A stretch of DNA of 64,000 nucleotides. It comes from Agromyces terreus. Lineage in GTDB: Bacteria; Actinomycetota; Actinomycetes; Actinomycetales; Microbacteriaceae. This document shows, one piece after another, positions 10,621-19,811 of the stretch (positions within the stretch are counted from its first letter, which is position 1; the number at the start of each line of letters is the position of its first letter). The notes below the pieces were generated by a model. It made no database searches, was not told the DNA's origin, and saw nothing but the letters and a program-made list of their open reading frames with translations. The translations under genes and the position numbers were made by a program. The stretch is from assembly GCF_009749465.1 (NCBI RefSeq), contig NZ_WBIS01000001.1, forward strand, positions 62,001-126,000, written 5' to 3'.

Positions 10621-10651
10621 CCGGCCGGCGGGGGCCGCTAGGCTCGTCGGC

Positions 10652-11905
10652 ATGACGTCCCCCGCCGCCACGCCCGTGAGCCCTGCCCGGTTCAAGCCCG
10701 CGCCCACCCCCGGACGCCGGGTGCTCGCCGTGTTCGCCTCGTCGGGCGCGGTCGCGGTGCTGGCCGCCGTCATCGCCCTGTTCGCGTTCTTCATCGGCAA
10801 CGGGCAGACCCCCAACACGTTCGCCCAGCTCACAGGGCACTTCACGCTCGCGGCCTTCATCGCCTTCGTACTGCTGTCGGTCGCGAACGCGGCCGGCGCG
10901 ACCCGTGCCTGGTTCCTCACCCTGATCACCGGGTTCACCTCGGCATGCCTCGCCGCCCTGATCGCGACGACCGTCACGGCCGCCGCCGTCGGCAACCCGC
11001 TCGCCGGGCCGCTGTACATGTTCGTCGTCGGCTCGCTGGTGAGCCTCAACCTCGTCTTCATCCTCGCCGTCATCGCGGGCGAGATGTTCCTCGCGCCCCG
11101 CGTGCTGCGGGCGATCCTCGAGTACGCGCCGGCGCGGGCCGAACGCCGCATCGCGCTCGTGCGCATCCCCGCGACGAACCTCGACGAGGGCCTGCTCACC
11201 CACCTCGAGCGCCGCCCCGTCGACCACGCGCTCGCCGACGAGCAGTGGGACAACTACTGCGCGGCCCTCGTCGCCGAGGGGTGGGAGACCATCGAGGTCG
11301 ACGCGGCCCCCGAGCTCGCCGACTCGGTGTTCGTCGAAGACGCCGTGGTCATGTTCGGCGACCTCGCCGTGCTCACCCACCCGGGCGCCCCCTCGCGCCG
11401 CCCAGAGGTCGAAGCGGTCGAGCGGGCCGTGCGGTCGATCCCGGGCATCAGCGTCGCCAGCATCCTGGCCCCGGGCACCCTCGACGGGGGCGACGTGCTC
11501 AAGGTCGGGTCCACGGTCTACGTCGGCGCGGGCTCGCGCACGAACGCCGAGGGCATCCGCCAGCTGCGCGCCCTGCTCGCGCCCCACGGCTACGAGGTCG
11601 TCGCCGTGCCGCTCACGAAGGCGCTGCACCTGAAGAGCGCCGTGACCGCGCTGCCCGACGGCACCGTCATCGGCGACGTCGACCGCATCGACGTGCCGAG
11701 CCTGTTCCCGCGGTTCCTGCCCGTGGTCGAGCCCGAGGGCGTCGCAGTGGTCGCACTGAGCGACGAGTCGCTGCTCATGTCGTCGGCAGCCCCGCAGACC
11801 GCCGCCATGCTCTCGAACCTCGGGTACCGCGTCGTGACGATCGACATCAGCGAGTTCGAGAAGCTCGAGGGCTGCGTCACCTGCCTCTCGGTGCGGGTGC
11901 GCTGA
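10652..11905 (+). CDS. Membrane-anchored dimethylargininase-like protein
   Basis: 417 residues in two parts. Residues 1-150 contain four transmembrane helices (about 23-48, 63-80, 87-112 and 120-147). Residues 165-417 are a complete DDAH-type amidinotransferase-fold domain. It has the Asp-Ser-Val-Phe-Val-Glu-Asp segment (224-230), Leu-Asp-Gly-Gly-Asp-Val-Leu-Lys (277-284), His326 in His-Leu-Lys-Ser-Ala, and the C-terminal Cys-Val-Thr-Cys-Leu-Ser holding C408 and C411, one of which is the likely nucleophile. Such enzymes release citrulline and methylamines from methylated arginines. The membrane part is unusual. TAGGCT at 10639-10644 suggests a leaderless mRNA. The 3' end overlaps the convergent ABC gene by 29 bases. 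Confidence 0.85.
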   Translation: MTSPAATPVSPARFKPAPTPGRRVLAVFASSGAVAVLAAVIALFAFFIGNGQTPNTFAQLTGHFTLAAFIAFVLLSVANAAGATRAWFLTLITGFTSACLAALIATTVTAAAVGNPLAGPLYMFVVGSLVSLNLVFILAVIAGEMFLAPRVLRAILEYAPARAERRIALVRIPATNLDEGLLTHLERRPVDHALADEQWDNYCAALVAEGWETIEVDAAPELADSVFVEDAVVMFGDLAVLTHPGAPSRRPEVEAVERAVRSIPGISVASILAPGTLDGGDVLKVGSTVYVGAGSRTNAEGIRQLRALLAPHGYEVVAVPLTKALHLKSAVTALPDGTVIGDVDRIDVPSLFPRFLPVVEPEGVAVVALSDESLLMSSAAPQTAAMLSNLGYRVVTIDISEFEKLEGCVTCLSVRVR

Positions 11906-12575
11906 CCGACCGCACCCGACCGTCGTGCAGCTCGAGTATGCGGTCCGCCCGCCCCGCGACCGCGGGGTCGTGGGTGGTGACGACCGCGGCCACGCCGCGT
12001 TCGTGCACGAGGTCGCCGATGAGGTCCATGACGGTGGCGGCCGTGCTGCTGTCGAGCTGACCAGTCGGTTCGTCGGCGAGCAGCAGTCGCGGACGCGCCG
12101 CGATCGCCCGTGCGATGCCGACCCTGCGCTGTTGGCCGCCCGACAGCTCGTACGGTCGCTGCGCGCCGTGGGACCCGAGCCCGACTGCGTCGAGCGCCTC
12201 GGTCACGCGAGCATCGCGCTCGGCCGGCGCCATGCGGAGCAGTCGGAGCGGCACCTCGACGTTCTCGGAGGCCGACAGCACCGGGATCAGCCCGAACGAC
12301 TGGAAGACGTACCCCAGCTGTTCGCGCCGCATCGCCGCGAGCTCGTCGTCGCCGAGCGCGGAGAGGTCGGTCTCGCCGAGCCGCACGCATCCGGACGTCG
12401 GGCGGTCCAGTCCGCCGAGCAGGTTCAGCAGCGTCGTCTTCCCGGCGCCCGACGGACCCGTGATCACGAGCAATTCACCCGGACGCACCTCGAGGGAGAC
12501 CTCGGCGACGGCGTGCACCGCACCGGCATCCGTCTCGAAGTCCCGGCCGACGTTCTCGGCTCTGAGCGTGGTCAT
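11877..12575 (-). CDS. ABC ATPase (MacB/LolD type), last gene of a four-gene operon
   Basis: This 232-residue protein is a single nucleotide-binding domain. It has Walker A Gly-Pro-Ser-Gly-Ala-Gly-Lys-Thr-Thr at about 40-48, the Q-loop in Val-Phe-Gln-Ser, the signature Leu-Ser-Gly-Gly-Gln-Gln, Walker B ending Leu-Ala-Asp-Glu-Pro, and the H-loop Thr-Thr-His-Asp. It is of the MacB/LolD class that powers FtsX-type permeases. Its start shares four bases (ATGA) with the stop of the upstream ATPase gene. With two ATPases and two permeases in one operon, it probably pairs with the other NBD as a heterodimer or drives one of the permeases. Confidence 0.92.
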   Translation of the reverse strand: MTTLRAENVGRDFETDAGAVHAVAEVSLEVRPGELLVITGPSGAGKTTLLNLLGGLDRPTSGCVRLGETDLSALGDDELAAMRREQLGYVFQSFGLIPVLSASENVEVPLRLLRMAPAERDARVTEALDAVGLGSHGAQRPYELSGGQQRRVGIARAIAARPRLLLADEPTGQLDSSTAATVMDLIGDLVHERGVAAVVTTHDPAVAGRADRILELHDGRVRSVSAPAPRGR

Positions 12576-13564
12576 CTCGGCTCCTCGTGGGTGGAACGAT
12601 CTGCGGCGTCGGCAGCGGTATCCGCTTCCGGCTCGCCCCCGCCGCCGGTCGTGCCGGCCTCGCCCGCGGACGTGCCGCCGCCGCCGGGCCAGATGCCGAC
12701 GTGGTCGGGCTCGAGGGCGAGTCGCACGCGATCGCGCAGGTCGAGCCGCTGCACGAACTCGTGCGGGAGCTGTAGTCGGCCGACCCGGTCGAGCACCGCG
12801 AACTCCTCGGCGACGTGCTCCTCGGTGCCGTGCTCGTCGATCCGCGTCGAACGCAGCACCTCGGTCGAGGTACGCCCGTCGCGGATCTGCACCGTGCGTC
12901 GCACGTGTTCCGAAACCGTCGGGTCGTGGGTCACGATGAGCGTGGTCACTCCGAGCTCCTCATTCACGCTGCGCATGGCCTCGAGCACGCTCGCAGAGGT
13001 CGCCTCGTCGAGCTCGCCGGTCGGTTCGTCGGCGAGCAGCACGAGCGGCGAGTTCGCGAGGGCGACGGCGATAGCGACCCGCTGCTGTTGGCCGCCCGAG
13101 AGTTCGGGCGGTCTCCGGTCGCCGAACTCGCCGACCTGCAGGAGACCGAGCAGTTCGTCGATGCGCGCGGCCCTGGCGGCACCGCGGAGGGTGCCCGCGA
13201 CGTTCATCGCGAGTGCGATGTTCTCGGCGGCCGTGAGGTAGGGGAGCAGGTTGCGCGAGGTCTGCTGCCAGACGAACCCGACCGTGCGGCGGCGGTACTC
13301 GACGCGCTCGCGCGATCGCATGGCGAGCAGATCGTGCCCTGCCACGCTCGCGCTGCCGGCGGTGGCGGTGTCCAGGCCCGAGAGGATCGTGAGCAGCGTC
13401 GACTTGCCCGAGCCGGATGCGCCGACCACGGCGACCATCTCGCCCGGATCGACGCGCAGGTTCAGCCCCTGGAGCGCCTGCACCTCGACCCCGTCGGCCG
13501 TGAAGATGCGCACCAGGTCGTTGCACAGGATGTGCGGATGGGTCGGTTCTGCCACGTTGTTCAT
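12572..13564 (-). CDS. ABC ATPase with a C-terminal AbrB-like extension
   Basis: 330 residues. Residues 12-230 form a MacB/LolD-type ATPase: Walker A Gly-Ala-Ser-Gly-Ser-Gly-Lys-Ser-Thr (48-56), signature Leu-Ser-Gly-Gly-Gln-Gln (155-160), Walker B ending D179-E180. Residues 254-292 look like a SpoVT/AbrB swapped-hairpin unit. The pattern is Val-Gly-Arg-Leu-Gln-Leu-Pro-His-Glu, then Leu-Asp-Leu-Arg-Asp-Arg-Val and a beta-strand ending. This type usually binds DNA or dimerises. A Gly/Glu/Asp-rich disordered tail ends the protein. The ATG at 13564 was chosen because the homology starts there. The stop overlaps the next ATPase gene by four bases. The permease gene ends at 13561, also overlapping. 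Confidence 0.88.
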   Translation of the reverse strand: MNNVAEPTHPHILCNDLVRIFTADGVEVQALQGLNLRVDPGEMVAVVGASGSGKSTLLTILSGLDTATAGSASVAGHDLLAMRSRERVEYRRRTVGFVWQQTSRNLLPYLTAAENIALAMNVAGTLRGAARAARIDELLGLLQVGEFGDRRPPELSGGQQQRVAIAVALANSPLVLLADEPTGELDEATSASVLEAMRSVNEELGVTTLIVTHDPTVSEHVRRTVQIRDGRTSTEVLRSTRIDEHGTEEHVAEEFAVLDRVGRLQLPHEFVQRLDLRDRVRLALEPDHVGIWPGGGGTSAGEAGTTGGGGEPEADTAADAADRSTHEEPR

Positions 13565-16338
13565 CCTTCCTCCTCCTTGCGCAGGGCTCGCGCCACGTCG
13601 ATGCGCGAGCCGAGCGATGCGGCGAGCGTCGAAGCCATCGCCGTGACGACGACGGATGCCGCGAGCACGGCGGTGATGAGCCACGGATCATAGGCGACGT
13701 CCGGTTGCCCGTCGCCGCCCGTGAACGTGCTCAGGTCGATGCCGCCGAGCACCAGGTACGGGATGACCAGGCCCAGGGTCGCGCCGACGAGGAGGGAGAC
13801 CGCCGTGACCGGCCCGATCTCCCACGCGACGAGAGCGCGTCGCCCGCGACGATCGAGCCCGAGCGTCGCGAGGAGCGGCAGCAGCCGGTCGCGCGCAGGG
13901 CGCCCCACCACGAGGGTCAGGACGATCGCGAGAGCGGTGAGCAGGCTGGTGAGCACGATCGCCGCGATGAGGGCCGCGACGAGCCCGCGCACCGTCGTCG
14001 TCGAACTCAGCTCGTCGGCGACGCTCTCGGCGGTCTGGACCGTGGTGCCGGGGCCGGCGATCTCGGCGAGCGCGCTCACGATCTCGTCGGTGTCGCCGTC
14101 GCCGCCCGCGCCGCTCTCGAAGCGGACCAGCACGGTGCGCGGCACGAGCGTGTCGGTGTACGGCTCGGCATTCGAGCGGTCCATGAGCATCCAGTTCGCT
14201 CGGGGCGAGTACGCCGTCGTGCCCTCGACGACGCTCTCGACCGTGTAGGGGTCTCCCTCGATCCGGACCTCGGCCGCGTCCGCGGTGACGGCGTCGACGA
14301 CCCCGGAGACGAGGACCGGCACCCCGTCGTCGTCCGCTGGCTTGACGAGCGAGTCGGGCAGCGGCGTCGTATCGGCCCTTCCGGCCTGTACGGCCTGCAT
14401 CTCGGCGACGTCGATCACGATGAGGGTGGTGGTCCGCTGCCGCCCGTCGATCGAGAGCGAGGCGCTGCGAGTCGAGTAGACGGGCGCGATCACCTCGACA
14501 CCGGGCAGCTCGCGCATCTCGTCGAGTTGCGCGCGGGTCATCGGCCTGCCCGCGACCGAGGCATCCGCCCCCACCCGGTGGGATGCCGCGGCTTCGACGC
14601 CCGTCTGGATGGTGCCGAGCAGCACCGACGAGAACACGGCGACCGACACGCCGACGACCACCGCGAGCACGGGCACGAGCCCCGCGGAGGGATCGCGGAG
14701 CGCGCGGGCCGAGCCGAGGAATCCGACGAGGCCTGGCTTGGCGGCCAGCGACCCGACGATGCGGGCGAGGGGGATCGGATAGACCCGCAGCACGAAGATG
14801 CAGGCCACGAGCGAGAGCAGCAGCGGCACGGCCGCGAGCAGGGGGTCGACGCCGACGGCGGACGACGAGGTGGCGAGACCGCGTCGGAACAGCACGGCGA
14901 CGGCCGCTGCCGCGAGCAGCACCACGACGAGCTCGCCGAGCAGGCGGAGCCGCCCGTCGCTCGACGTGCCGAGGTCGGCGCGTGCGCGCCGCAGCGGACT
15001 GAGCGACGGCGCCGAGACGATGAGCAGCGCCGCGGGGGTGAGTGCGAACAGCACCGCGACGGCGGCGCCCACGGGCCCTCCGTCGAAAGCGAAGGCGAGC
15101 GTGCCGCCGACGCCGCCCACGAGCGCGGCGGGGACGCCGATCGCGAGTCCTTCGAGGGCGAGGATGCCGCGCAGCTGACCTGTCGAGGCCCCGCGGGCGG
15201 CGACGAGCTCGAGCCCCTCGCGACGGCGTTCGAACACGACTCGTGCGCCGAGCAGCAGCACGGCGATCATCACGCCGATGGGCCCGGATGCGACCGTGGC
15301 GAGCACGGCGTCGCCGGCTGCCGCCGCGGCGGCAGCTGCCTCGAGCTCGGCACGCAGCCCGCTCGAGAACGAGAGCCCGCCCACCGTGAAGTACTCGTCC
15401 GCCCACTCGCCGGATCCGACGGCGTGCAGCTCGCTCGAGAACCTCCCGACCTGGGATTGCAGCCGGGCGGACATGTCGGCCGTGATGTTCGCGATGTCGA
15501 CGGGGACCCAGACCTCGAGCGTGAGCGGCATGCTCACCGAGGCGAAGTCCGACCAGGACGCCGGATCGACGAACGCGACCGCGGTGATCTCGGGTGGGGC
15601 GAGTCCGTTGTCGACGACCGACGGCTCGAGCGCCGGGACGATGTGGGTCCAGATGCCGTCGTCGGGGTCGAGCGGGGCGACCGTGCCCGCGAGCACGACC
15701 GGTTGTGCAGTTCCCTCGACGTCGATGGTGCGCGACTCGCCGACCGACCATTCCATGCGGTCGGCGACGGCGTCGGTGAGGACGATCTCGACCGGCGCCG
15801 ATGAGGGGACGGGGGCGTCGACCGGCGCCGGCCACTCGCCCGCGGTGAGTTCGACGTGCTCGCGCAGACGCGGGTCGAAGCCCGCCATGATCCGGTACGA
15901 GGGCGCACTCGGCCCAGCGCCTTCGACCACGGCCCGCACGGGGGCGACCGTGAGCATCGCGAGCGGCGTGTCCACGACGGAGGCGAGGTCGGCGGGCATG
16001 CCGTCGACGATCGCGCCCAGGTACTCGTCGGTCGAACCCCAGGCGGCCGCGACGTCGTCGTCGAGCGTCGTCGGGCCGGTGCCGGGTCCTGTCGTCGGCC
16101 GTTCGCGTGCGGTCGCGGTGAGATCGAGCTCGGCGGCCGGAACCGCGGCGAGCTGTTCGTGCACGGCCTGCGTGTGCAGCATCGTGGCGGCTCGGGGCAC
16201 GGCCGTGGCGAGGAAGGCGCCGACGAGGACGAGCAGCGCCAGCGCGATCGACGCGCCGGGTGCGGTGGTCCACTGCCGGCGGAGGAGGCCCGCCGGGGAC
16301 AGCCTGGATCGTCGGGGCGAACCGCGCAGCGCGTTCAT
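13561..16338 (-). CDS. FtsX-like ABC permease, large (925 residues)
   Basis: One N-terminal helix at about residues 30-50 is followed by some 310 residues of extracytoplasmic sequence. A three-helix FtsX core, three or four further helices, a second large outside domain and a final FtsX core complete the protein. The linker Leu-Val-Ala-Ala-Arg-Gly-Ala-Ser after the first core is the typical coupling segment of MacB/FtsX permeases. GGAGG stands directly before the ATG at 16338. The start overlaps the upstream permease stop in ATGA, and the stop overlaps the start of the ATPase gene. No cargo is evident. Candidates are lipoproteins, lipids or peptides at the envelope. Confidence is high for the family and low for the role. 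Confidence 0.88.
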   Translation of the reverse strand: MNALRGSPRRSRLSPAGLLRRQWTTAPGASIALALLVLVGAFLATAVPRAATMLHTQAVHEQLAAVPAAELDLTATARERPTTGPGTGPTTLDDDVAAAWGSTDEYLGAIVDGMPADLASVVDTPLAMLTVAPVRAVVEGAGPSAPSYRIMAGFDPRLREHVELTAGEWPAPVDAPVPSSAPVEIVLTDAVADRMEWSVGESRTIDVEGTAQPVVLAGTVAPLDPDDGIWTHIVPALEPSVVDNGLAPPEITAVAFVDPASWSDFASVSMPLTLEVWVPVDIANITADMSARLQSQVGRFSSELHAVGSGEWADEYFTVGGLSFSSGLRAELEAAAAAAAAGDAVLATVASGPIGVMIAVLLLGARVVFERRREGLELVAARGASTGQLRGILALEGLAIGVPAALVGGVGGTLAFAFDGGPVGAAVAVLFALTPAALLIVSAPSLSPLRRARADLGTSSDGRLRLLGELVVVLLAAAAVAVLFRRGLATSSSAVGVDPLLAAVPLLLSLVACIFVLRVYPIPLARIVGSLAAKPGLVGFLGSARALRDPSAGLVPVLAVVVGVSVAVFSSVLLGTIQTGVEAAASHRVGADASVAGRPMTRAQLDEMRELPGVEVIAPVYSTRSASLSIDGRQRTTTLIVIDVAEMQAVQAGRADTTPLPDSLVKPADDDGVPVLVSGVVDAVTADAAEVRIEGDPYTVESVVEGTTAYSPRANWMLMDRSNAEPYTDTLVPRTVLVRFESGAGGDGDTDEIVSALAEIAGPGTTVQTAESVADELSSTTTVRGLVAALIAAIVLTSLLTALAIVLTLVVGRPARDRLLPLLATLGLDRRGRRALVAWEIGPVTAVSLLVGATLGLVIPYLVLGGIDLSTFTGGDGQPDVAYDPWLITAVLAASVVVTAMASTLAASLGSRIDVARALRKEEEG

Positions 16339-19300
16339 CGTTCCTCCTCCCTGATGCCGTGGGTGGCGGCCAGCCGCCGTACGGATGCCGCCGCGGCCGC
16401 GCCGATCGCGGTCGAGATGCCGAGGAAGGCGACGAGGCCCACGACCCACGGGAGCACGTCGAGGGCGAGGTCCACGGGAAGTGCGCCCGGCGCACCCGCG
16501 ACGGCGGCCCTCGCGAGATCCCGCACCGTCGCGACGGCGGTGAGCGCGCCGATGACGATGCCGACGAGTGCTGCGGTGACGAGCGACACGGCGAGCTCGG
16601 CAAGACGGGCCCGACCTTGCATCCTCGCGGGCATGCCGAGCGCTCGCAGCACCACGACCTCGCCGAATCGCGCTCGTGCGAGGGCGGTCGTGAGCGCGGC
16701 GAGCGCGACGGCCGCGAAGAGGAGCGCGGCGGCCGCACCGGCCCAGAGCGCGCTGACGGCCGGGCCGAGGAGCGGGGCCGAGGAGGCATCCGACCGGGTG
16801 CTCGCGGTGAGCGCGACCGAAGGGTCCTCTCGGATGCCGTCGGCGACCTCGGCCGGCTCCTGCGTCGCGAGCCAACGCTCGGTGTACGCGGGAACGCCGG
16901 AACCGTCGGCGAACGCCGCCGCGGAGATCTCGGCGAGGTCGGCGAGCAGACCCATGCCGCCGGCGCCCGGCACGGCGGGCACGACGTCGGCCACGATCGC
17001 GTCGATGTCGGCGCCCCCGGTGAGGATGCGGAAGGCGAGGGCGTCGCCGGGCCCGGCTTCGATGCGACCGGCGAGAGCGGCACCGAGCACGACCGGCACC
17101 GGGTCGGATTCCTCCCCGCCGACGGCGACGCGCCCGACCGGGCGGTCGGGAGCGAGCCGCGTCTCGCCGTCGACCTGCAGTGCGGACGCCGCCGGGGATC
17201 CGTCGATCGACACGGCGCCGAACTGCACGGTCACCTCGCCGCCCCGCGATTGCGCGAGGGACGCGTCGAATCCGAGTAGGCGCAGGCCCGCGACATCCGG
17301 CAGCTCGACCTGCGCGATGCCGACGCCCGCGCCGACCTGGATCGAGCCGGCGGGGAGTCGGCTCGCCTCGCCGCCCGAGCCGAGGACCCAGGCCGAGACG
17401 GCCACCTCGCCCGGAGTGCCCTCGGCAGCCGAGAGACGGACTGCGACGTCGATCGTCGACGCCCCCGCCGGGAGGTCGATCGCGCCGACGGGCGGAAGGT
17501 CGGCCGTCGCCGCGGCGAGTGCCGGGCCGAGACGGGCGGCGTCGGATGCCGGCAGGGCGATGAGGGTGGCAGGGTCGGAGCCGATCCTCGCCTCGCCGCT
17601 GAAGACGGGGAGGCTCGCCTCGACGGGACCGAGGCCCGCGAACGGGTCGTCGAGGGCGAGCGGATCCGCGTCGTGCACGACGGTGCGCGCCGCATAGGCG
17701 ACGCGCACGTCGCCGCCGACCTCGACGGCGGAGGCCGCCCGGTCGAAGGCCTGCCAACTGCCGGCGAACGTGGCCGCGAGCGTCAGCGCTCCGACGCCGA
17801 GCATCGTCATCAGCGACGCCGAGGCGTAGAGGCCGCCGCGCCGCGCGAGCTGTCGCATCGGCAGGGCGGGAACGAGCCCGGGCCGGGCCGCCGCGAGCCG
17901 CTCGAGCGCGGCCGCGACCGGACTCACGAGCCCGTTGCCGAGGAGCGCGAGCGCGACGAGCACGAGCATGGGGGCGAGCACGGCGATGGGATCCACCTCG
18001 AGCACGCCGGAGGCGTTCACCACGAGGGGCGAGCCGTACAGCCGGAACTGCCAGAGCGACACGGCGGCCGCGACGACGACGAGAAGGACTCCGCCGGCGG
18101 CGGCCGCACGTGGAATTCGGCCGACCTCGTCGCCTGAGCCGCGGAGCATCGGCCGGGTCGCATCCCACCACGCGCGACCGCCGAGGAGCGCGACGGCGCC
18201 GAGCAGGCACGCCGCCGCCACGCCGCCCGCCACAGGCCACGTGCCCGGCCCGCCGGGTCGGACGGCGGACAGCGCCGTCTCGGCGAACGCGACCCCGAGG
18301 ATCGCGGCCGGTCCGGCCACGGCGACGGCCTCCCCGGCCGCGGTGCGGGCGATCCGTGGCGCCGAGGCGCCCCTGGCCCGCAGCAGCAGCGTCTCGCCGC
18401 GCCGCGCCGCCGTGAGCAGTGCAGCGAGACGGTCGAGCGCGGCGAACCCCGCGACCACGATGAGCAGCACGGACAACGGTGCGATGGCCCGCACGGTCGT
18501 GAGCCCGGCGAGCAGGCGATCGAGCGTCGCAATGAGTGCACCGGAAGCGCCGAGCCCGTCGGCGCCGATGCCGTCCTGGGCACGCAGCGCGGGCTCCACG
18601 TTCGGCAGGGCGGCCCGGAGATCGGCGACGCGTTCCGGCGTCATCGCGTCGGGTCCGGGCGTCGCGGTCCACCGCACCACGACCGCGGCGGGCAGTCCGG
18701 CGAGGTCGGCATCGTCGGCCACGAGGAACGGGCCTGCTCCCTCCTCGAGCACGCCGGCCGAGACGATCGGGGCGGCGAACCACGCCGGATCCGACGGGTC
18801 GGTGGGCTCCCACGTGCCGACGACCAGCAGTCGCACGGGTTCGGCGCCTCCGAGGACGATCACATCACCGAGGTCGAGGCCGAGCTCTCGGGCCGCCTCG
18901 GCCTGCACCGCGGTCGCCACCGTGCCCGCCGGGGCGCCGGCTCCCGCCCCGGTGCCGGCATCGGCCGTACCGTTCGCATCCTCCGGCCAGGCGCCGTCGA
19001 CGAGTTCGGCTCGTCCCTCGGCGGAGGGATCGGCGAGCAGCACCGCATCGAACGCCGTCTCGCCGCTGCTCGCGTCGACGGGCGCGGTCTGCACCGAGCG
19101 GGACCACACCGCTCCGTTCGGCACGAGCATGCGATCGAGGACGGATGCCGCGGCTTCCGCCTGCGCGTCGGCGTCTGCGGCCATCCGGATCTGCCAGCGG
19201 GCGGCACCGTCGGTTCCCGTCGCCGACGCGAGCCCGTCGGCGAGCGCCGCGTGCGACGCGTTCGCGAGCGAATCGACCACCGCCGTGCCGAGGAAGGCGA

Positions 19301-19382
19301 GCACGAGCACGACCGCGCCGATCGAGGCGAACACCCCGCGGTGCGCGTTCGCGCGCGCCACGGCGGTCGATGTCGCACCCAC
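16335..19382 (-). CDS. FtsX-like ABC permease, large (1015 residues), first gene of the operon
   Basis: It has the same build as its downstream partner: an N-terminal helix, a long outside domain, an FtsX helix set with Arg-Ala-Arg-Gly-Ala-Ser, further helices, a second outside domain rich in Gly, Ala and beta-type sequence, and a last FtsX set with Leu-Arg-Ala-Leu-Gly-Met-Pro. I chose the GTG at 19382 because AGGAG (plus 19388-19392) is five bases upstream of it. The frame is open to a GTG at 19463, but that codon directly abuts a TAGGCT box (19469-19464), which more likely is the -10 of the operon, giving a leader of about 75 bases. It is translationally coupled to the second permease by ATGA. 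Confidence 0.85.
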   Translation of the reverse strand: MGATSTAVARANAHRGVFASIGAVVLVLAFLGTAVVDSLANASHAALADGLASATGTDGAARWQIRMAADADAQAEAAASVLDRMLVPNGAVWSRSVQTAPVDASSGETAFDAVLLADPSAEGRAELVDGAWPEDANGTADAGTGAGAGAPAGTVATAVQAEAARELGLDLGDVIVLGGAEPVRLLVVGTWEPTDPSDPAWFAAPIVSAGVLEEGAGPFLVADDADLAGLPAAVVVRWTATPGPDAMTPERVADLRAALPNVEPALRAQDGIGADGLGASGALIATLDRLLAGLTTVRAIAPLSVLLIVVAGFAALDRLAALLTAARRGETLLLRARGASAPRIARTAAGEAVAVAGPAAILGVAFAETALSAVRPGGPGTWPVAGGVAAACLLGAVALLGGRAWWDATRPMLRGSGDEVGRIPRAAAAGGVLLVVVAAAVSLWQFRLYGSPLVVNASGVLEVDPIAVLAPMLVLVALALLGNGLVSPVAAALERLAAARPGLVPALPMRQLARRGGLYASASLMTMLGVGALTLAATFAGSWQAFDRAASAVEVGGDVRVAYAARTVVHDADPLALDDPFAGLGPVEASLPVFSGEARIGSDPATLIALPASDAARLGPALAAATADLPPVGAIDLPAGASTIDVAVRLSAAEGTPGEVAVSAWVLGSGGEASRLPAGSIQVGAGVGIAQVELPDVAGLRLLGFDASLAQSRGGEVTVQFGAVSIDGSPAASALQVDGETRLAPDRPVGRVAVGGEESDPVPVVLGAALAGRIEAGPGDALAFRILTGGADIDAIVADVVPAVPGAGGMGLLADLAEISAAAFADGSGVPAYTERWLATQEPAEVADGIREDPSVALTASTRSDASSAPLLGPAVSALWAGAAAALLFAAVALAALTTALARARFGEVVVLRALGMPARMQGRARLAELAVSLVTAALVGIVIGALTAVATVRDLARAAVAGAPGALPVDLALDVLPWVVGLVAFLGISTAIGAAAAASVRRLAATHGIREEER

Positions 19383-19521
19383 GCGATCTCCTGGTCTGGT
19401 CGTCCGGGCCACTCCGGGCGAGGACGTTTCAGGGCGGACCTCGAGCGGAAGACGAATCCGCACAGCCTACTCGCACGAGTGATCTTGCACGCCAGTGGAA
19501 AGTGGGCATAAGCTACAGGGC

Positions 19522-19542
19522 TGGCCGCGTTTCGCGCGGCCA
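19522..19542 (+). promoter_or_regulatory. Hairpin at the head of the ABC-exporter leader
   Basis: An eight-base-pair perfect stem (TGGCCGCG / CGCGGCCA) with a five-base loop lies 36 bases before the small upstream ORF. It could be part of an attenuator or a 5' mRNA stabiliser. The leader also contains two hairpins after the small ORF: GCAGGC/GCCTGC at 19681-19697 and CAGCGC/GCGCTG at 19743-19759. Confidence 0.4.
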
Positions 19543-19578
19543 CGTGCAACGAAGACGATGACGACGCAGGAGGACACC

Positions 19579-19665
19579 ATGCAGACACACAGCCGAACCC
19601 GCCCGTTCGTGGCCGGTAGCGCTCTGCGTCCGGTGTTCCACGTCTCGGCGGGCATCTCCGGGTAG
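19579..19665 (+). CDS. Putative 28-residue leader peptide upstream of the ABC exporter
   Basis: The small ORF starts with ATG four bases after a full AGGAGGA site (19568-19574), the best ribosome site near the exporter genes. It encodes 28 residues rich in Arg, Pro, Ser, Thr and Gly, with no hydrophobic helix. The stop TAG is 146 bases before the exporter's TTG start. That gap holds two stable hairpins. A small well-initiated ORF before a weak-start heterodimeric ABC exporter resembles the bmrB leader of Bacillus bmrCD, where ribosome stalling controls read-through. I do not recognise the peptide itself. The function is inference from position only. Confidence 0.45.
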   Translation: MQTHSRTRPFVAGSALRPVFHVSAGISG

Positions 19666-19811
19666 TTCGCACCCAGCCCCGCAGGCTCCGCGCCTGCACG
19701 TTCGGCGGTAGCCCCGCATCCCACGTCCTCAGCGACGTCTTTCAGCGCCTGTCGCGCTGCCCGACCGCATATGCCCGCGGTCGACCGCACCACTCTCGAA
19801 AGGGATCCGGC

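Noticed and set aside
13705..15804. 699-residue open frame on the plus strand opposite the permease gene
   Set aside because: Composition dominated by Arg, Asp, Glu and Gly, no motif, and it runs against a clear FtsX permease.
19464..19469. Leaderless start of the first FtsX permease at GTG 19463
   Set aside because: The TAGGCT box directly abuts that GTG, leaving no room for a transcription start, while GTG 19382 has AGGAG at the right distance.
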